Source: Roseivirga sp. (GTDB lineage: Bacteria > Bacteroidota > Bacteroidia > Cytophagales > Cyclobacteriaceae). From it: DNA of 64,000 nucleotides. The notes below the pieces were generated by a model that was not told the origin of the DNA, searched no databases, and worked only from the letters and a program-made list of their open reading frames with translations. The stretch covers positions 62,001-126,000 of the forward strand of contig JAJCYM010000094.1 of assembly GCA_029262895.1 (NCBI GenBank). Reading direction: 5' to 3'. This document shows, in pieces, positions 51,842 through 61,468 of the stretch (positions are counted from its first letter, which is position 1; each line of letters starts with the position of its first letter). The position numbers and the translations under genes are program-made.

Positions 51842-53459
51842 TCTTTTACTGCTATGCCTGGCTATTCCCGTTATCCATGCTCAGGAGAACCGTTATATGG
51901 TTTTCTTTGCTGATAAGGACAATTCACCTTTTTCCATAACTAATCCCACAGGCTTCCTTTCACAAAGGGCCATTAGTAGAAGGCAAAAGCACGGCCTGGC
52001 CATTCTGGCTGCAGATATCCCTGTAAATGAAAGTTATGTTCAAACGTTAAATACCCTTGGATTATCCACCTACTTTCGCACGAAATGGTTGAATGGTGTT
52101 TTGGTAGAAATGCCGCCAGCTATGGTCAACAATGTAGAAGCGCTGCCTTTTGTGAATAGGGTTGAACTGGTAGCACCTGGTGCTCAATTGCTTGATGAGG
52201 AAATTGATCGAGGCCCTCCGGGGAGTCCTATTGCCGTGGCTCCCGAAAGCCAGATGAGCACCGACTTTCAAAACGAAATGGTCGGTGTTTTGGATATGCA
52301 TGCACAAGGTTATGATGGGGAAGGGGTGATGATTGGTGTGCTCGATAGTGGTTTTCCGAACCTTTCCAGAATTGATGCCTTTCAGCACTTGAATACTGAC
52401 AATCGAATCTTATTGACTCATGACTATACTTTCAATCAACGTTATGTTGAAAGTGGTGATCAGCATGGACTGCGTGTGCTTTCTGTTCTCGCTGCTCAGA
52501 AGGAAGACTTCCGGGGAACTGCTCCGGAGGCCAGTTATTTACTCTTTATCACAGAAGATAGCCAGGTAAATTCTGAGCATCGCATTGAAGAGTACAATTG
52601 GCTCTTTGCTGCAGAAGCGGCCGATAGTGCCGGGGTGGATATTATCAGCACTTCAGTGGGTTATAGTACCTTTACAGCGCCTTCAGCTGACTATACTTAT
52701 GACGATATGGATGGCCAAACCACGGTGATCAGTCGCGCTGCAGGAATGGCATTTGACAGAGGGATACTGGTGCTTACCAGCGCAGGAAACGAGGGAAATC
52801 AGGTATGGCAGTTTATTACCGCTCCGGCAGACCACCCTGATATTCTGGCGGTTGGTGCCGTAAACTCTGCTTTGAGCAGAACACGTGCCAGTTCCATAGG
52901 CCCAAACAGCGCTGGTGTTCTAAAGCCGGATGTGGCCGCTTTAGGCAGTGGCACGTCAACAATTAATGAAAATGGATTCATTCAATTGGGTAGTGGCACC
53001 TCCTTTTCTGCACCGCTTGTATCGGGTGTGGCTGCTGGATTGCTACAAGCAGAACCAGAACTTACGAATGATCGTCTGGCAAGAGCCATCCGCGCCTCCG
53101 GAAGTCAGGCTTCGAGGCCGGACAACGAACTTGGCTATGGCATAGTCAATTTTAGAAGGGCCCTTGCAAGTGCTGGGGCGCCAATTGTCGAGGGCGAAAA
53201 CAACTTGCTCGTTTACCCAAACCCAGCAGGACAAAGTCAGACATCAATGTCAATTACCTTTAGCTCTGATGATTTCGGTGCTGACCAGTTTGTGCAGTTG
53301 TTCTCTTTTGATGGAAGGACATTGGCAGAAATTACCGTGGTACCTAATAACATTAAGGATACGTTTAGTATCAGTTGGGGAGATAGTCCCCCAGGAATGT
53401 ACCTGTTAAGAGTTACCAGTTCAAATGGAAAACTCACTAGAAAGCTGATTAAATATTAG
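51813..53459 (+). CDS. Subtilisin-like S8 peptidase with T9SS sorting domain
   Basis: 548 residues. Signal peptide MAQLARRAVSLLLLCLAIPVIHAQ, then a prodomain-like region (25-150), the S8 catalytic domain with D178 in GVLDSGF, H218 in DQHGLRV, oxyanion N326 in SAGNEGN and S397 in GSGTSFSAP, and a C-terminal type A T9SS sorting domain (about 465-548, NLLVYPNPAG..., PPGMYLLRV, GKLTRKLIKY). It should be secreted through the outer membrane by the type IX system and be anchored or released there. It starts inside the lipoprotein gene before it, and rpe follows 16 bases after it. Confidence 0.93.
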   Translation: MAQLARRAVSLLLLCLAIPVIHAQENRYMVFFADKDNSPFSITNPTGFLSQRAISRRQKHGLAILAADIPVNESYVQTLNTLGLSTYFRTKWLNGVLVEMPPAMVNNVEALPFVNRVELVAPGAQLLDEEIDRGPPGSPIAVAPESQMSTDFQNEMVGVLDMHAQGYDGEGVMIGVLDSGFPNLSRIDAFQHLNTDNRILLTHDYTFNQRYVESGDQHGLRVLSVLAAQKEDFRGTAPEASYLLFITEDSQVNSEHRIEEYNWLFAAEAADSAGVDIISTSVGYSTFTAPSADYTYDDMDGQTTVISRAAGMAFDRGILVLTSAGNEGNQVWQFITAPADHPDILAVGAVNSALSRTRASSIGPNSAGVLKPDVAALGSGTSTINENGFIQLGSGTSFSAPLVSGVAAGLLQAEPELTNDRLARAIRASGSQASRPDNELGYGIVNFRRALASAGAPIVEGENNLLVYPNPAGQSQTSMSITFSSDDFGADQFVQLFSFDGRTLAEITVVPNNIKDTFSISWGDSPPGMYLLRVTSSNGKLTRKLIKY

Positions 53460-53461
53460 CG

Positions 53462-53469
53462 TATATTTG
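53462..53469 (+). promoter_or_regulatory. TAnnTTTG box before rpe
   Basis: TATATTTG ends 5 bases before the ATG at 53475. It lies just after the stop of the subtilase gene and could start a separate, nearly leaderless rpe transcript. No good -33 box. Confidence 0.35.
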
Positions 53470-53474
53470 TGGCT

Positions 53475-54131
53475 ATGAATAGCCCAATCATCGCCCCCTC
53501 TGTATTAGCAGCAGATTTCGCAAACCTTCAAAGAGATATAGAAATGTTAAATGAAAGCCAGGCAGACTGGATTCATATTGACATAATGGATGGCATGTTT
53601 GTGCCAAACATTTCATTCGGATTGCCGGTCTGTGAGGCCATTAACAAGCATGCTAAGAAACCACTGGATGTGCATTTGATGATTGAAGACCCGGATCGCT
53701 ATTTGGAAGCCTTCAGGGATGCCGGTGCAGCCACAATCTCTGTACATTATGAGGCCTGCAATCATTTACATAGGTCGCTGCAGTTTATCAAGTCATTAGA
53801 CTGCAAGGCGGGCGTAGCCGTGAACCCACATACCAATGTGCAGCTTTTGGAAGATACTATTCAAGACATTGATATGGTCTGTTTGATGTCAGTAAATCCA
53901 GGTTTTGGTGGGCAGAAGTTTATTGAAAATACCTATAAGAAGGTGAGGCAGTTAAAGGAGATTATAGCAGAAAACAATGCTTCAACCCTTATAGAAATTG
54001 ATGGAGGAGTAAACGCAAATAATGCACCGATGCTTCTCGAAGCTGGAGCCGATGTGTTGGTTGCAGGTAATTTTGTCTTTAAGTCAATGGACCCTGCCGG
54101 AACTATTGAGGAACTGAAGAGCCTTCGCTAA
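53475..54131 (+). CDS. rpe: Ribulose-phosphate 3-epimerase
   Basis: 218 residues from the ATG at 53475. Interconverts ribulose 5-phosphate and xylulose 5-phosphate in the pentose phosphate pathway. Complete active-site pattern: SVLAADFANL, HIDIMDGMFVPNISFG (metal and catalytic Asp), DVHLMIEDP, SVHYEA, CLMSVNPGFGGQKFI (phosphate loop) and EIDGGVNANNAP (second catalytic Asp). An in-frame GTG two codons earlier overlaps the promoter box and is less likely as start. Confidence 0.95.
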   Translation: MNSPIIAPSVLAADFANLQRDIEMLNESQADWIHIDIMDGMFVPNISFGLPVCEAINKHAKKPLDVHLMIEDPDRYLEAFRDAGAATISVHYEACNHLHRSLQFIKSLDCKAGVAVNPHTNVQLLEDTIQDIDMVCLMSVNPGFGGQKFIENTYKKVRQLKEIIAENNASTLIEIDGGVNANNAPMLLEAGADVLVAGNFVFKSMDPAGTIEELKSLR

Positions 54132-54235
54132 GCAAAACCCCAAAACTCAAGCACCGAAATTCTCATTGCCACATCCCAAATTCAGTGTGGGCATTTTACC
54201 TTCGTAATTCTTCATTCTCAATTCGTAAGTCCTTA

Positions 54236-54589
54236 TCACTTTGCCCCTAATTTTTCCTTGAGTGAAATCACATTCTTCTTACTATTTCCTATAAAAATTT
54301 CTCCATCAATCAGGAAGACAGGTCTCTTAAGAAAGGTATACTCCTCAAGAATATACTTTCGGTAATCAGGCTCCGAAAGATTCATTTCATTTAGCCCCAT
54401 GGCTCTGTATTTCATCGCGACTCTGCTGAACAAAGATTCGTATGAGCCACTTAGGCTTTTCATTTCAGTTAACTGAGCAGGAGTGATGGCTTCAGACTTA
54501 ATATCCTGTTTTTCAAAACCACCTAATGGTAGTTCGGACATGATTCTCTGGCACGTTGTACAGGTGGATAGGTGGTAGACTTTCTTCAT
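54236..54589 (-). CDS. ArsC/Spx-family thioredoxin-fold protein
   Basis: 117 residues, the usual length. A CTTC motif (C10, C13) sits at the N-terminal end of helix 1, as in Spx-type proteins. Further marks are PLGGFEKQDIKSEAITPAQLTEM and TFLKRPVFLIDGEIFIG, with the Arg-Pro of the ArsC family. CxxC suggests thiol redox activity; true arsenate reduction is not assured, and no ars genes are near. It is convergent with rpe. Confidence 0.85.
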   Translation of the reverse strand: MKKVYHLSTCTTCQRIMSELPLGGFEKQDIKSEAITPAQLTEMKSLSGSYESLFSRVAMKYRAMGLNEMNLSEPDYRKYILEEYTFLKRPVFLIDGEIFIGNSKKNVISLKEKLGAK

Positions 54590-54727
54590 TTTTATCGATT
54601 ATTTCTGAGTTTTGGTCGAAATCAGTTCCAATTGTGTAAGATTGGACAAGTTTGAAAAACATTCCCTTGTATATTCCGATCTAATCACATTATTTGTGAA
54701 TTAGTTTTTAACCCTAAACTACGTAAA

Positions 54728-54733
54728 GAGGAG
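54728..54733 (+). promoter_or_regulatory. Strong Shine-Dalgarno site (unusual here)
   Basis: GAGGAG, 8 bases before the ATG at 54742. Most genes in the window lack such a site, so this points to strong ribosome binding for the small exported protein. Confidence 0.6.
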
Positions 54734-54741
54734 ATATTAAA

Positions 54742-55209
54742 ATGAAAAGATTCACTAAAGTTGTACTCGCTACTTTGATGTTTGCTTTCGCATTCGGCAA
54801 TGCCGTTAAGGCGCAAGACGAAATCACAGATGCAGATCTAAGAGATTATGCGATCATTATGTTAGCCCAAGCGTCCATCACTGACAAGATCAGTCCGATG
54901 GTTAATGACCTAATTGCCAAGCAAGATGGAATTGATGGTAAGCGCTATTCAGAACTGAATAAAGTGGCTAAAGGAAAAATAGACAAGCTTCCAGCTGACG
55001 CGACTGATTTTGAAAAACAATTTTACGGAATTGTTCAGAAACGTGTAGATAAGAAAACAAAGGCGGCTTCAACCGTACTTAATACCTTGGCTTCCAATGG
55101 ATTGGGAGCCGCTAAATTCAAGGCCATTCGTAACGCTATTAAGTCTGATAGTGACATGAAGGCAAAGGTTGATGCAATCAAGGCATCGATCACTAGTACA
55201 GAACCTTAA
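54742..55209 (+). CDS. Small helical exported protein of unknown function
   Basis: 155 residues with signal peptide MKRFTKVVLATLMFAFAFGNAVKAQ. The mature protein is nearly all helix and rich in Lys, Asp and Ala (ITDADLRDYAIIMLAQASITDKISPMVNDLIAKQDGIDG, FEKQFYGIVQKRVDKKTKAASTVLNTL, MKAKVDAIKASIT). The layout recalls DUF4168-like proteins, but this is not certain. It has a strong Shine-Dalgarno before it and a strong terminator after it, both unusual in this window, which suggests a highly expressed single gene. Confidence 0.75.
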   Translation: MKRFTKVVLATLMFAFAFGNAVKAQDEITDADLRDYAIIMLAQASITDKISPMVNDLIAKQDGIDGKRYSELNKVAKGKIDKLPADATDFEKQFYGIVQKRVDKKTKAASTVLNTLASNGLGAAKFKAIRNAIKSDSDMKAKVDAIKASITSTEP

Positions 55210-55236
55210 TCAACCTTAACATACTAATGACGGAAG

Positions 55237-55266
55237 AGTCCTGATGATACATCAGGACTTTTTTTT
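55237..55266 (+). terminator. Intrinsic terminator
   Basis: Perfect 10-bp stem AGTCCTGATG / CATCAGGACT with a 3-base loop and a run of eight T residues, 28 bases after the stop of the small exported protein. Confidence 0.93.
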
Positions 55267-55319
55267 GTTCCACAATAATAAAGCCCCTAGTTTGTCATTA
55301 TATTCCTAAAAGGATTGAA

Positions 55320-56405
55320 TTGAAAAGGTTTCTCGTCTTACTAATCTTCCTCGTTACACTAGCAGGTTCTCCCCAGGAATTATGGGCGCAGAGAAAGAAA
55401 AAGAATAATCAAGATCGTTTTGTACCCCCAACGGCTACTACGAAAAGACAGGCACCGAGTGTGAGCCCTGTTCGAAAAATATTAAACCTATTTAATTTAT
55501 CCCTTGAGTTGGGCAAAGGTGGCTTCAATCATAAGCAGGAGCTTTCTGATGTTGTTTTAGTCCGAACCAATATCCCCGAAAACTGGATTTACATTTTTCC
55601 ATCCGCTGATGCAAGTTCCGGAGGTCCCTATAACGGGTTGACAAACTGGTTTAATCGTAACAGACCCGTGGTGTTCGATCAGATATATGATGACGACCTT
55701 GCCATTAACACAGACACCTTGCCAGTGTCGTTCAAGAACCAGGGCACATACAATCCGGTTACGCTGAGGCTTTCTTTCTCCATTAAAAAAACAGACAAAC
55801 TCCACCTCAAGACCACTGGAGAAAGACGCTCCCTCGATCAGGACCTGGTGAGGATAGGGGGAGGTATCTCATTTGGTAAAATGAAATACAAACAGAATTT
55901 TTTCACAGCCATAGACCAACCCAACTTTGGTGAGCTTTTGGTGCCTGTGATTGAGTCTAAACAGACAAAGATGTTTGGTTCGATTTCGGTTAGCGCATTG
56001 AACTATTTGGACTTCACAATGTTTGTTGACGTTGAAGCTGGAGTATGGAAATTTAAATCCGAGAGTTTTGATACAGAAGTGATCACCTATGATCCTTTTT
56101 TTAGTTTGGGGCTGACCTTTGAGAAGAAGCTTTCAAAGTACTTTAAAGTGTATCTCAAACCAGCTTTAGAGTTTAGAAACTACCAATTTGAGGTGGACCC
56201 GATAACCGTGCCGAATAAAATCACAACCTTCAGCATGAATCTTGGATTTCTTATAAAATACCCTACTTACCCAAGGAATCGATTCAAGGCGCATCAAGTG
56301 CAAATGGAGCATGTTTTTAACGGAAAAATCTACCGGGGACGATCGATTTTCAGAAGACAAAATCCAAAAATCGGGCAAAATTTTAAGAAGCGAAAAAACC
56401 GTTAA
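55320..56405 (+). CDS. Exported protein, probable outer-membrane barrel
   Basis: 361 residues, TTG start (TTGAAAAGGTTT), accepted because the signal peptide MKRFLVLLIFLVTLAGSPQELWAQ starts exactly here and AAAGGA lies just upstream. The mature part begins with a basic Lys/Arg stretch (RKKKNNQD), then alternating strands with aromatic residues (VRKILNLFNLSLELGKGGF, TLRLSFSIKKTDKLHLK, MFGSISVSALNYLDFTMFVDVEAGVW, YFKVYLKPALEFRNYQFEV, TTFSMNLGFLIKYP) consistent with a barrel. It ends with a basic tail (IGQNFKKRKNR). Not recognised as a named family. Confidence 0.7.
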   Translation: MKRFLVLLIFLVTLAGSPQELWAQRKKKNNQDRFVPPTATTKRQAPSVSPVRKILNLFNLSLELGKGGFNHKQELSDVVLVRTNIPENWIYIFPSADASSGGPYNGLTNWFNRNRPVVFDQIYDDDLAINTDTLPVSFKNQGTYNPVTLRLSFSIKKTDKLHLKTTGERRSLDQDLVRIGGGISFGKMKYKQNFFTAIDQPNFGELLVPVIESKQTKMFGSISVSALNYLDFTMFVDVEAGVWKFKSESFDTEVITYDPFFSLGLTFEKKLSKYFKVYLKPALEFRNYQFEVDPITVPNKITTFSMNLGFLIKYPTYPRNRFKAHQVQMEHVFNGKIYRGRSIFRRQNPKIGQNFKKRKNR

Positions 56406-56510
56406 ATAATTCACCTTTTTCCTCCAATCTTATTCCAATTCTTGAACCATTAATTAAGGATTTTTGGCTATCTTGCGCGCTTACAAATTAGTTGATTTTT
56501 TCACGAATTT

Positions 56511-59066
56511 ATGGCTGAAGGAGACAAGGAAACCATCATCCCGATCAATATAGAAGATGAGATGAGGGGAGCCTACATTGACTACTCAATGTCGGTAATA
56601 GTATCCAGAGCACTTCCAGACGTTAGGGACGGTTTGAAACCCGTTCACAGGCGTGTGCTTTATGGAATGTTGGATCTAGGAGTAAACTACAATAAAGCTC
56701 ATAAAAAGTCCGCCAGAATAGTAGGAGAGGTGCTCGGTAAGTACCACCCTCATGGTGACTCATCTGTTTACGATACTATGGTACGAATGGCCCAGGAGTG
56801 GTCACTTCGATATCCTCTGGTTGATGGACAAGGAAACTTTGGCTCTGTAGATGGTGACTCACCAGCAGCAATGCGTTATACGGAAGCCAGATTGAAGCGC
56901 ATTGCAGATGAATTGCTTCACGACATTAACAAAGACACTGTTGACTTTCAGCTCAACTTTGACGATTCCCTCCAAGAGCCTACAGTATTACCTGGGAAAC
57001 TACCAAACCTGCTTTTAAATGGAAGTTCAGGCATTGCAGTGGGTATGGCCACCAATATGGCGCCTCACAACCTTACAGAGGTGGCTAATGGCATCAGGGC
57101 TTATATAGACGACAGGGATATTACCGTTGCAGGTTTGATGGAGCATATCACTGCACCTGATTTCCCAACAGGAGGGACCATATATGGTTACCAGGGTGTG
57201 AAATCTGCACTTGAGACGGGGAGAGGTCGTGTAGTGCTAAGAGCTAGGGCCGAAATTGAGGAAACCAAAACGGGCAGGGAGCAAATTATTGTGACCGAGA
57301 TCCCTTATATGGTGAATAAAGCTAGCATGATTGAGAAAACTGCTGGCTTGATCAATGAGAAAAAGATAGAAGGCATTTCCGATATCAGGGACGAATCTGA
57401 TAGGAACGGAATGCGGATTGTTTACGAACTTAAGAGAGATGCTATATCCAATGTTGTCTTAAACAATCTCTTTAAATACACTCAGTTACAATCTTCTTTT
57501 AGTGTTAACAATGTAGCACTCGTAAAGGGGCGTCCGTATACTTTAAACCTAAAAGACCTTATCGTTCATTATGTGGATCACCGACACGAAGTGGTGACCA
57601 GAAGGACACAATATGAACTCAACGAAGCGGAGAAGAGAGCCCATATTCTTGAAGGTTATTTAATTGCGCTGGACAATCTGGATGAAGTAATCAGTCTGAT
57701 CAGGAGTTCCAGAGATCCTGAAATTGCCAAGACCGGCCTGATGGAGAGCTTTAAACTGAGCGAAATTCAGGCCAAGGCCATCCTGGAAATGAGACTCCAG
57801 AGATTGACGGGTCTTGAGCGAGAGAAGATCGAGAAGGAATACGCGGAGATCATGGCTTTGATTACCCGTTTGAAGGAAATTCTCGAAAAGGAAGAGTTGA
57901 GGATGGAGATCATTAAGGAGGAGCTGACTGAAGTTCAGGAGCGCTATGGTGATGAACGAAGAACGGATATTATTCATTCTGCCGAGGACTTCCGAACGGA
58001 AGATATGATCCCTAACGAGGAGATGCTCATTACCATTTCACATTCAGGGTACATCAAAAGAACCACTCTTGCCGAATACAGGACACAAGGAAGGGGCGGA
58101 GTGGGTTCCAAGGGAGCGGCAACCAAAACAGATGATTTTACGGAGCACCTGTTTGTGGGCATGACCCATGATTATTTGTTGATTTTCACAGAATTTGGTA
58201 AGGTGTTTTGGAAAAAGGTCTGGGAAGTGCCTGAAGGAGGTAAAACCGCCAAGGGCCGACCAATTCAGAACCTGATCAATATTGAACCTGGGGACAAGGT
58301 ACGTGCCGTAATAGATGTACATGATTTAAGTGATGCAGATTATTTGAATAATAATTACTTGATCATGTGTACGGAAAGTGGCACAATCAAAAAGACAGCA
58401 TTAGAATCTTATTCAAGACCAAGACAGAATGGTATTAATGCCATAACAATCAATGAAGGTGATCGTTTGTTGGAAATCAAGCTAACAAATGGGAATAACG
58501 ACATCATCATAGGTAAGCGCTCAGGAAAGGCTATTCGCTTCCATGAGACCGATGTTAGGCCTATGGGAAGAACCGCTGCAGGTGTCCGTGGCGTTCGCCT
58601 GGAAGGTGATGATGACAAAGTAATTGGCATGGTATGTGTAAATAGGGATGATGCCAACCTGTTAGTTGTATCCGAAAAAGGATATGGTAAACGCTCGCTC
58701 ATCGATGATTACCGCATCACAAAAAGAGGCGGTAAAGGCGTGAAAACCATTAACGTTACTGAAAAAACTGGTAACTTAGTTGCTATAAAAGAAGTAATTG
58801 ATACTGATGACCTGATGATTATTAACAAATCAGGTATTACAATCAGGATGGCTGTGGAGAACCTTCGCGTAATGGGAAGGGCTACACAAGGTGTAAAACT
58901 GATTAGATTAAATGACGGGGATGCGATCTCCTCAGTTGAAAAAATAGAGCAAATCGAAGGAGAGGAGCTTGCTGAGGAAATGGCAGAAGGAGTGGAGAAA
59001 AATGAGGATACCACTTCAGAAAGTCCGGATAATCAGGAAAATAATACAGAAGAAAACGAGAATTAA
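56511..59066 (+). CDS. gyrA: DNA gyrase subunit A
   Basis: 851 residues. Breaks and rejoins DNA to add negative supercoils, with GyrB. Active-site Tyr is Y123 in [10 protein letters not shown]. The quinolone region [17 protein letters not shown] has S84 and D88, the sensitive form. The C-terminal beta-pinwheel (about 510-810) is present; the GyrA-box position reads QGRGGVG instead of QRRGGKG. The end is an acidic tail ([16 protein letters not shown]...). A TPR gene follows 17 bases later and is probably co-transcribed. Confidence 0.95.
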   Translation: MAEGDKETIIPINIEDEMRGAYIDYSMSVIVSRALPDVRDGLKPVHRRVLYGMLDLGVNYNKAHKKSARIVGEVLGKYHPHGDSSVYDTMVRMAQEWSLRYPLVDGQGNFGSVDGDSPAAMRYTEARLKRIADELLHDINKDTVDFQLNFDDSLQEPTVLPGKLPNLLLNGSSGIAVGMATNMAPHNLTEVANGIRAYIDDRDITVAGLMEHITAPDFPTGGTIYGYQGVKSALETGRGRVVLRARAEIEETKTGREQIIVTEIPYMVNKASMIEKTAGLINEKKIEGISDIRDESDRNGMRIVYELKRDAISNVVLNNLFKYTQLQSSFSVNNVALVKGRPYTLNLKDLIVHYVDHRHEVVTRRTQYELNEAEKRAHILEGYLIALDNLDEVISLIRSSRDPEIAKTGLMESFKLSEIQAKAILEMRLQRLTGLEREKIEKEYAEIMALITRLKEILEKEELRMEIIKEELTEVQERYGDERRTDIIHSAEDFRTEDMIPNEEMLITISHSGYIKRTTLAEYRTQGRGGVGSKGAATKTDDFTEHLFVGMTHDYLLIFTEFGKVFWKKVWEVPEGGKTAKGRPIQNLINIEPGDKVRAVIDVHDLSDADYLNNNYLIMCTESGTIKKTALESYSRPRQNGINAITINEGDRLLEIKLTNGNNDIIIGKRSGKAIRFHETDVRPMGRTAAGVRGVRLEGDDDKVIGMVCVNRDDANLLVVSEKGYGKRSLIDDYRITKRGGKGVKTINVTEKTGNLVAIKEVIDTDDLMIINKSGITIRMAVENLRVMGRATQGVKLIRLNDGDAISSVEKIEQIEGEELAEEMAEGVEKNEDTTSESPDNQENNTEENEN

Positions 59067-59083
59067 CTTAGACAAAAATTATC

Positions 59084-60262
59084 ATGAAAAAGCTACTTTT
59101 TACGGCACTTCTTTCTTTGCTTGTGATTGGAGTTTCTGCCCAAAAGAAAACCCTTAAAAGCGCACAGAAAGAGCTGAACAAGAAAAATTATGATGGCGCG
59201 ATCGAGTTGGCAACTGCCGCATCTAACGATCCGGAGACCAAGGACAACGCAGACGTTTATGACATCCTTGGGCAGGCATATATGTACAAATTCAGCGATG
59301 GAGGAAAAACAGACCTAGCTTTGGCGAAGCAGTCATATGACTGGTTTCAAATTACTATGGAGAAGGGTGATGCGAAAAAGAAGGAGAGAGTGATGGAGGA
59401 AGCAGTTCTGAATCCGGCCACCGGATTGAGATTAGGCGGTGGTGAGAGACTCCGCTATTTGGAGACATTTGTAACAGCTCAAGGGGGCGTACACTTCGAG
59501 GCAGAAGAATATGACAAGGCCTATGGTTTCTATGCGTTGGCTGCTCAAATAGTTGAAGACGTACCCTATGAGTTTTTTGCAGGCTACTGTGCTCAGATGA
59601 GTGAAATGCAGCAAGAGACATTGAAACACTTTGAGAGGGTTATTTCGCTCGACAATACATACGAGAATGCAGGCTTTGCCTATGACGGAGTCATAGATAT
59701 CTATGGAAGAACAAAAGACTGGGACAATGCATTGAAGTACATCGCGGAAGCCAAAGAGCTATATCCCGAGAATGCCAAAAGATATGGCGAATACGAAATT
59801 GAGGTGCTGATCAATGCTGAAAGATTAGACCAAGCCATTAAGCAACTTCAGGATGTTATTGATCAGGGAGATGCTACTGGAGATTCATATTACACCTTGG
59901 CTTTTCTACTTTGGAATAATGATCAGTTTGATGAATCACTGGTTGCTGCAGAGGCAGCACTAAAGTTAGTGCCGGACCACTATGAGGCTTTGTATGTGGC
60001 GGGAATTGTGCATTTCAATAGGGCGATCACTCAGTTAAAAGAGGCTAATCTTGAAAGTGATAATGATAAGCATCAAACCATGAAGGCCGGGGCATTGGAG
60101 GAATTTAAATTGGCAATGCCATTCATGGTGAAGGCAGTGGAAATCAAAGATGATGATGTAGATACACTAGAAACGTTAAGTACTATCTACGGTCAGTTAG
60201 GAATGACTTCTGAGAGTGCCGCGATTCTCAAGAGAATTGACGAACTAGAGGGCACAGAATAA
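59084..60262 (+). CDS. Exported TPR-repeat protein
   Basis: 392 residues. Signal peptide MKKLLFTALLSLLVIGVSAQ, then basic KKTLKSAQKELNKKNYDGAIELA and repeated TPR units (FEAEEYDKAYGFYALAAQIV, AGFAYDGVIDIYGRTKDWDNALKYIAEA, DSYYTLAFLLWNNDQFDESLVAAEAALKLVPDHYEALYVAGIVHF, TLSTIYGQLGMTSESAAILKRI). Periplasmic protein-binding scaffold by inference. It lies directly after gyrA; the pairing has no obvious functional meaning. Confidence 0.85.
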   Translation: MKKLLFTALLSLLVIGVSAQKKTLKSAQKELNKKNYDGAIELATAASNDPETKDNADVYDILGQAYMYKFSDGGKTDLALAKQSYDWFQITMEKGDAKKKERVMEEAVLNPATGLRLGGGERLRYLETFVTAQGGVHFEAEEYDKAYGFYALAAQIVEDVPYEFFAGYCAQMSEMQQETLKHFERVISLDNTYENAGFAYDGVIDIYGRTKDWDNALKYIAEAKELYPENAKRYGEYEIEVLINAERLDQAIKQLQDVIDQGDATGDSYYTLAFLLWNNDQFDESLVAAEAALKLVPDHYEALYVAGIVHFNRAITQLKEANLESDNDKHQTMKAGALEEFKLAMPFMVKAVEIKDDDVDTLETLSTIYGQLGMTSESAAILKRIDELEGTE

Positions 60263-60272
60263 AGAGACAAGA

Positions 60273-60303
60273 GAAGGGAGGTTTTATCGATCTCTCTTCT
60301 TTA
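60273..60303 (+). terminator. Probable terminator after the gyrA-TPR unit
   Basis: Stem GAAGGGAG / CTCTCTTC (one G-T pair) with an 11-base loop, followed by a short T-rich run. Confidence 0.5.
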
Positions 60304-60453
60304 ATGAATACTTTACTTAACATAATATAAATTATATAACACTTATTGCCATTTATGGCATTGTGGCCATTTCAGGCCTGATTAGCGTTTGGGCTGTATA
60401 TTGACAACAGCGCGGTTATATAATTAAGTGATTATGTTAAATAGAACCTTATA

Positions 60454-61074
60454 CTATCCAAGTATAGACTTAATCGAGGGAAGCTGGTTAATGATGGTTA
60501 CGTCTAGATTGGTCGCCTTATAAACTATTTTTCTTTCGTCTATTACCAGTTGCAATATGAATTTATCAGCCGAATTATAGATAGCAATCTGGTCATAGTG
60601 ATTGATTGCTTTTGAATCAAGCATTTCCAGTCCAATCCGGTAACGTTCCCGAATTGTTTCATTATTGACATAATGTCCACCATCAAGAACTCTCTTCGCA
60701 ACTCTCTCAATACCGAGTTCAGCATCCTTTAATGCCAAGAAATATAGTGAGGTTTTGTAACCATTATCTTTTGCCTTTTTGGCTAAATCAAAATTGAACG
60801 TGGAATGGAAATTAGTTTCGTAGGCGACTGGTGCATTTTTGGAGAAAGCGAACTCAACGTGTTTATGAAACTCAGAATTGATAGTTTCTTTTACTCCTTC
60901 GGTAACCAAAGGATCAAATTCAAATTGACCCCATCTAGCATAGAACCTTTGATCCCAATCAAATGCAGTAATGCCAAATGGTTCTAATAGTTTTTTACTT
61001 GTTGTGGATTTACCAGCTCCATTGGGGCCGGCAATGACGATAAAATCTGGATTAGATTTGGTCTGCAACGACAC
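60454..61074 (-). CDS. Zeta-toxin-like P-loop kinase
   Basis: 206 residues, GTG start. Walker A GPNGAGKSTTSKK (residues 16-28), then ITAFDWDQRFYARWGQFEFDP, AYETNFHSTFNFDLAKKAKDNGYKTSLYFLALKD and ERVAKRVLDGGHYVNNETIRERYRIGLEML, in the order found in zeta-type kinases. Zeta toxins phosphorylate UDP-N-acetylglucosamine and block cell-wall synthesis; that this protein does so is an inference. Its first 23 bases overlap the end of the small ORF 61052-61180, as in a toxin-antitoxin operon. Confidence 0.85.
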   Translation of the reverse strand: MSLQTKSNPDFIVIAGPNGAGKSTTSKKLLEPFGITAFDWDQRFYARWGQFEFDPLVTEGVKETINSEFHKHVEFAFSKNAPVAYETNFHSTFNFDLAKKAKDNGYKTSLYFLALKDAELGIERVAKRVLDGGHYVNNETIRERYRIGLEMLDSKAINHYDQIAIYNSADKFILQLVIDERKIVYKATNLDVTIINQLPSIKSILG

Positions 61075-61180
61075 TCACTTTTGAAGTTGAACGCGGTTTT
61101 TTTTGCTTTGATTTCTCTTCTTTCAAGGCTTCATTCATTGCTCTTTCGGCTCTTAGTGAATTTTTAACTGCATCGCTCAT
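61052..61180 (-). CDS. Small basic ORF overlapping the zeta-like gene, possible antitoxin
   Basis: 42 residues from the ATG at 61180 (MSDAVKNSLRAERAMNEALKEEK, then a KQKKPRSTSK stretch). It is helical and charged in the first half and basic in the second. The frame is open to 61234, but the upstream part is Trp/Tyr-rich and does not look coding. Position directly before and overlapping the zeta-like kinase fits an antitoxin, though classic epsilon antitoxins are longer and different. Not recognised by sequence. Confidence 0.5.
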   Translation of the reverse strand: MSDAVKNSLRAERAMNEALKEEKSKQKKPRSTSKVSVVADQI

Positions 61181-61468
61181 ATAGTAAAGATACGAAAAAA
61201 CTGACTTTTTGATATACCACCCACACTGCCACACACATTTACCATTTTTAACCGTCCGAAATGAAGTGTAGGTGGTCCCTCAGGCTCTGGCTCAAAGCTA
61301 AAATATCAAAAGAGTGTGCCATTGCTCCCCTCCCATGTTACAAGGTAAACAAACCTGTTAATCAACTATGATTGATGTCCACTGATCGAATAAAGCTTGG
61401 CTTCCATGGAATTATCCTCATCTTGATTTTGTAATGGCTCTCTATCATATGAATCATTCTATCCTACT

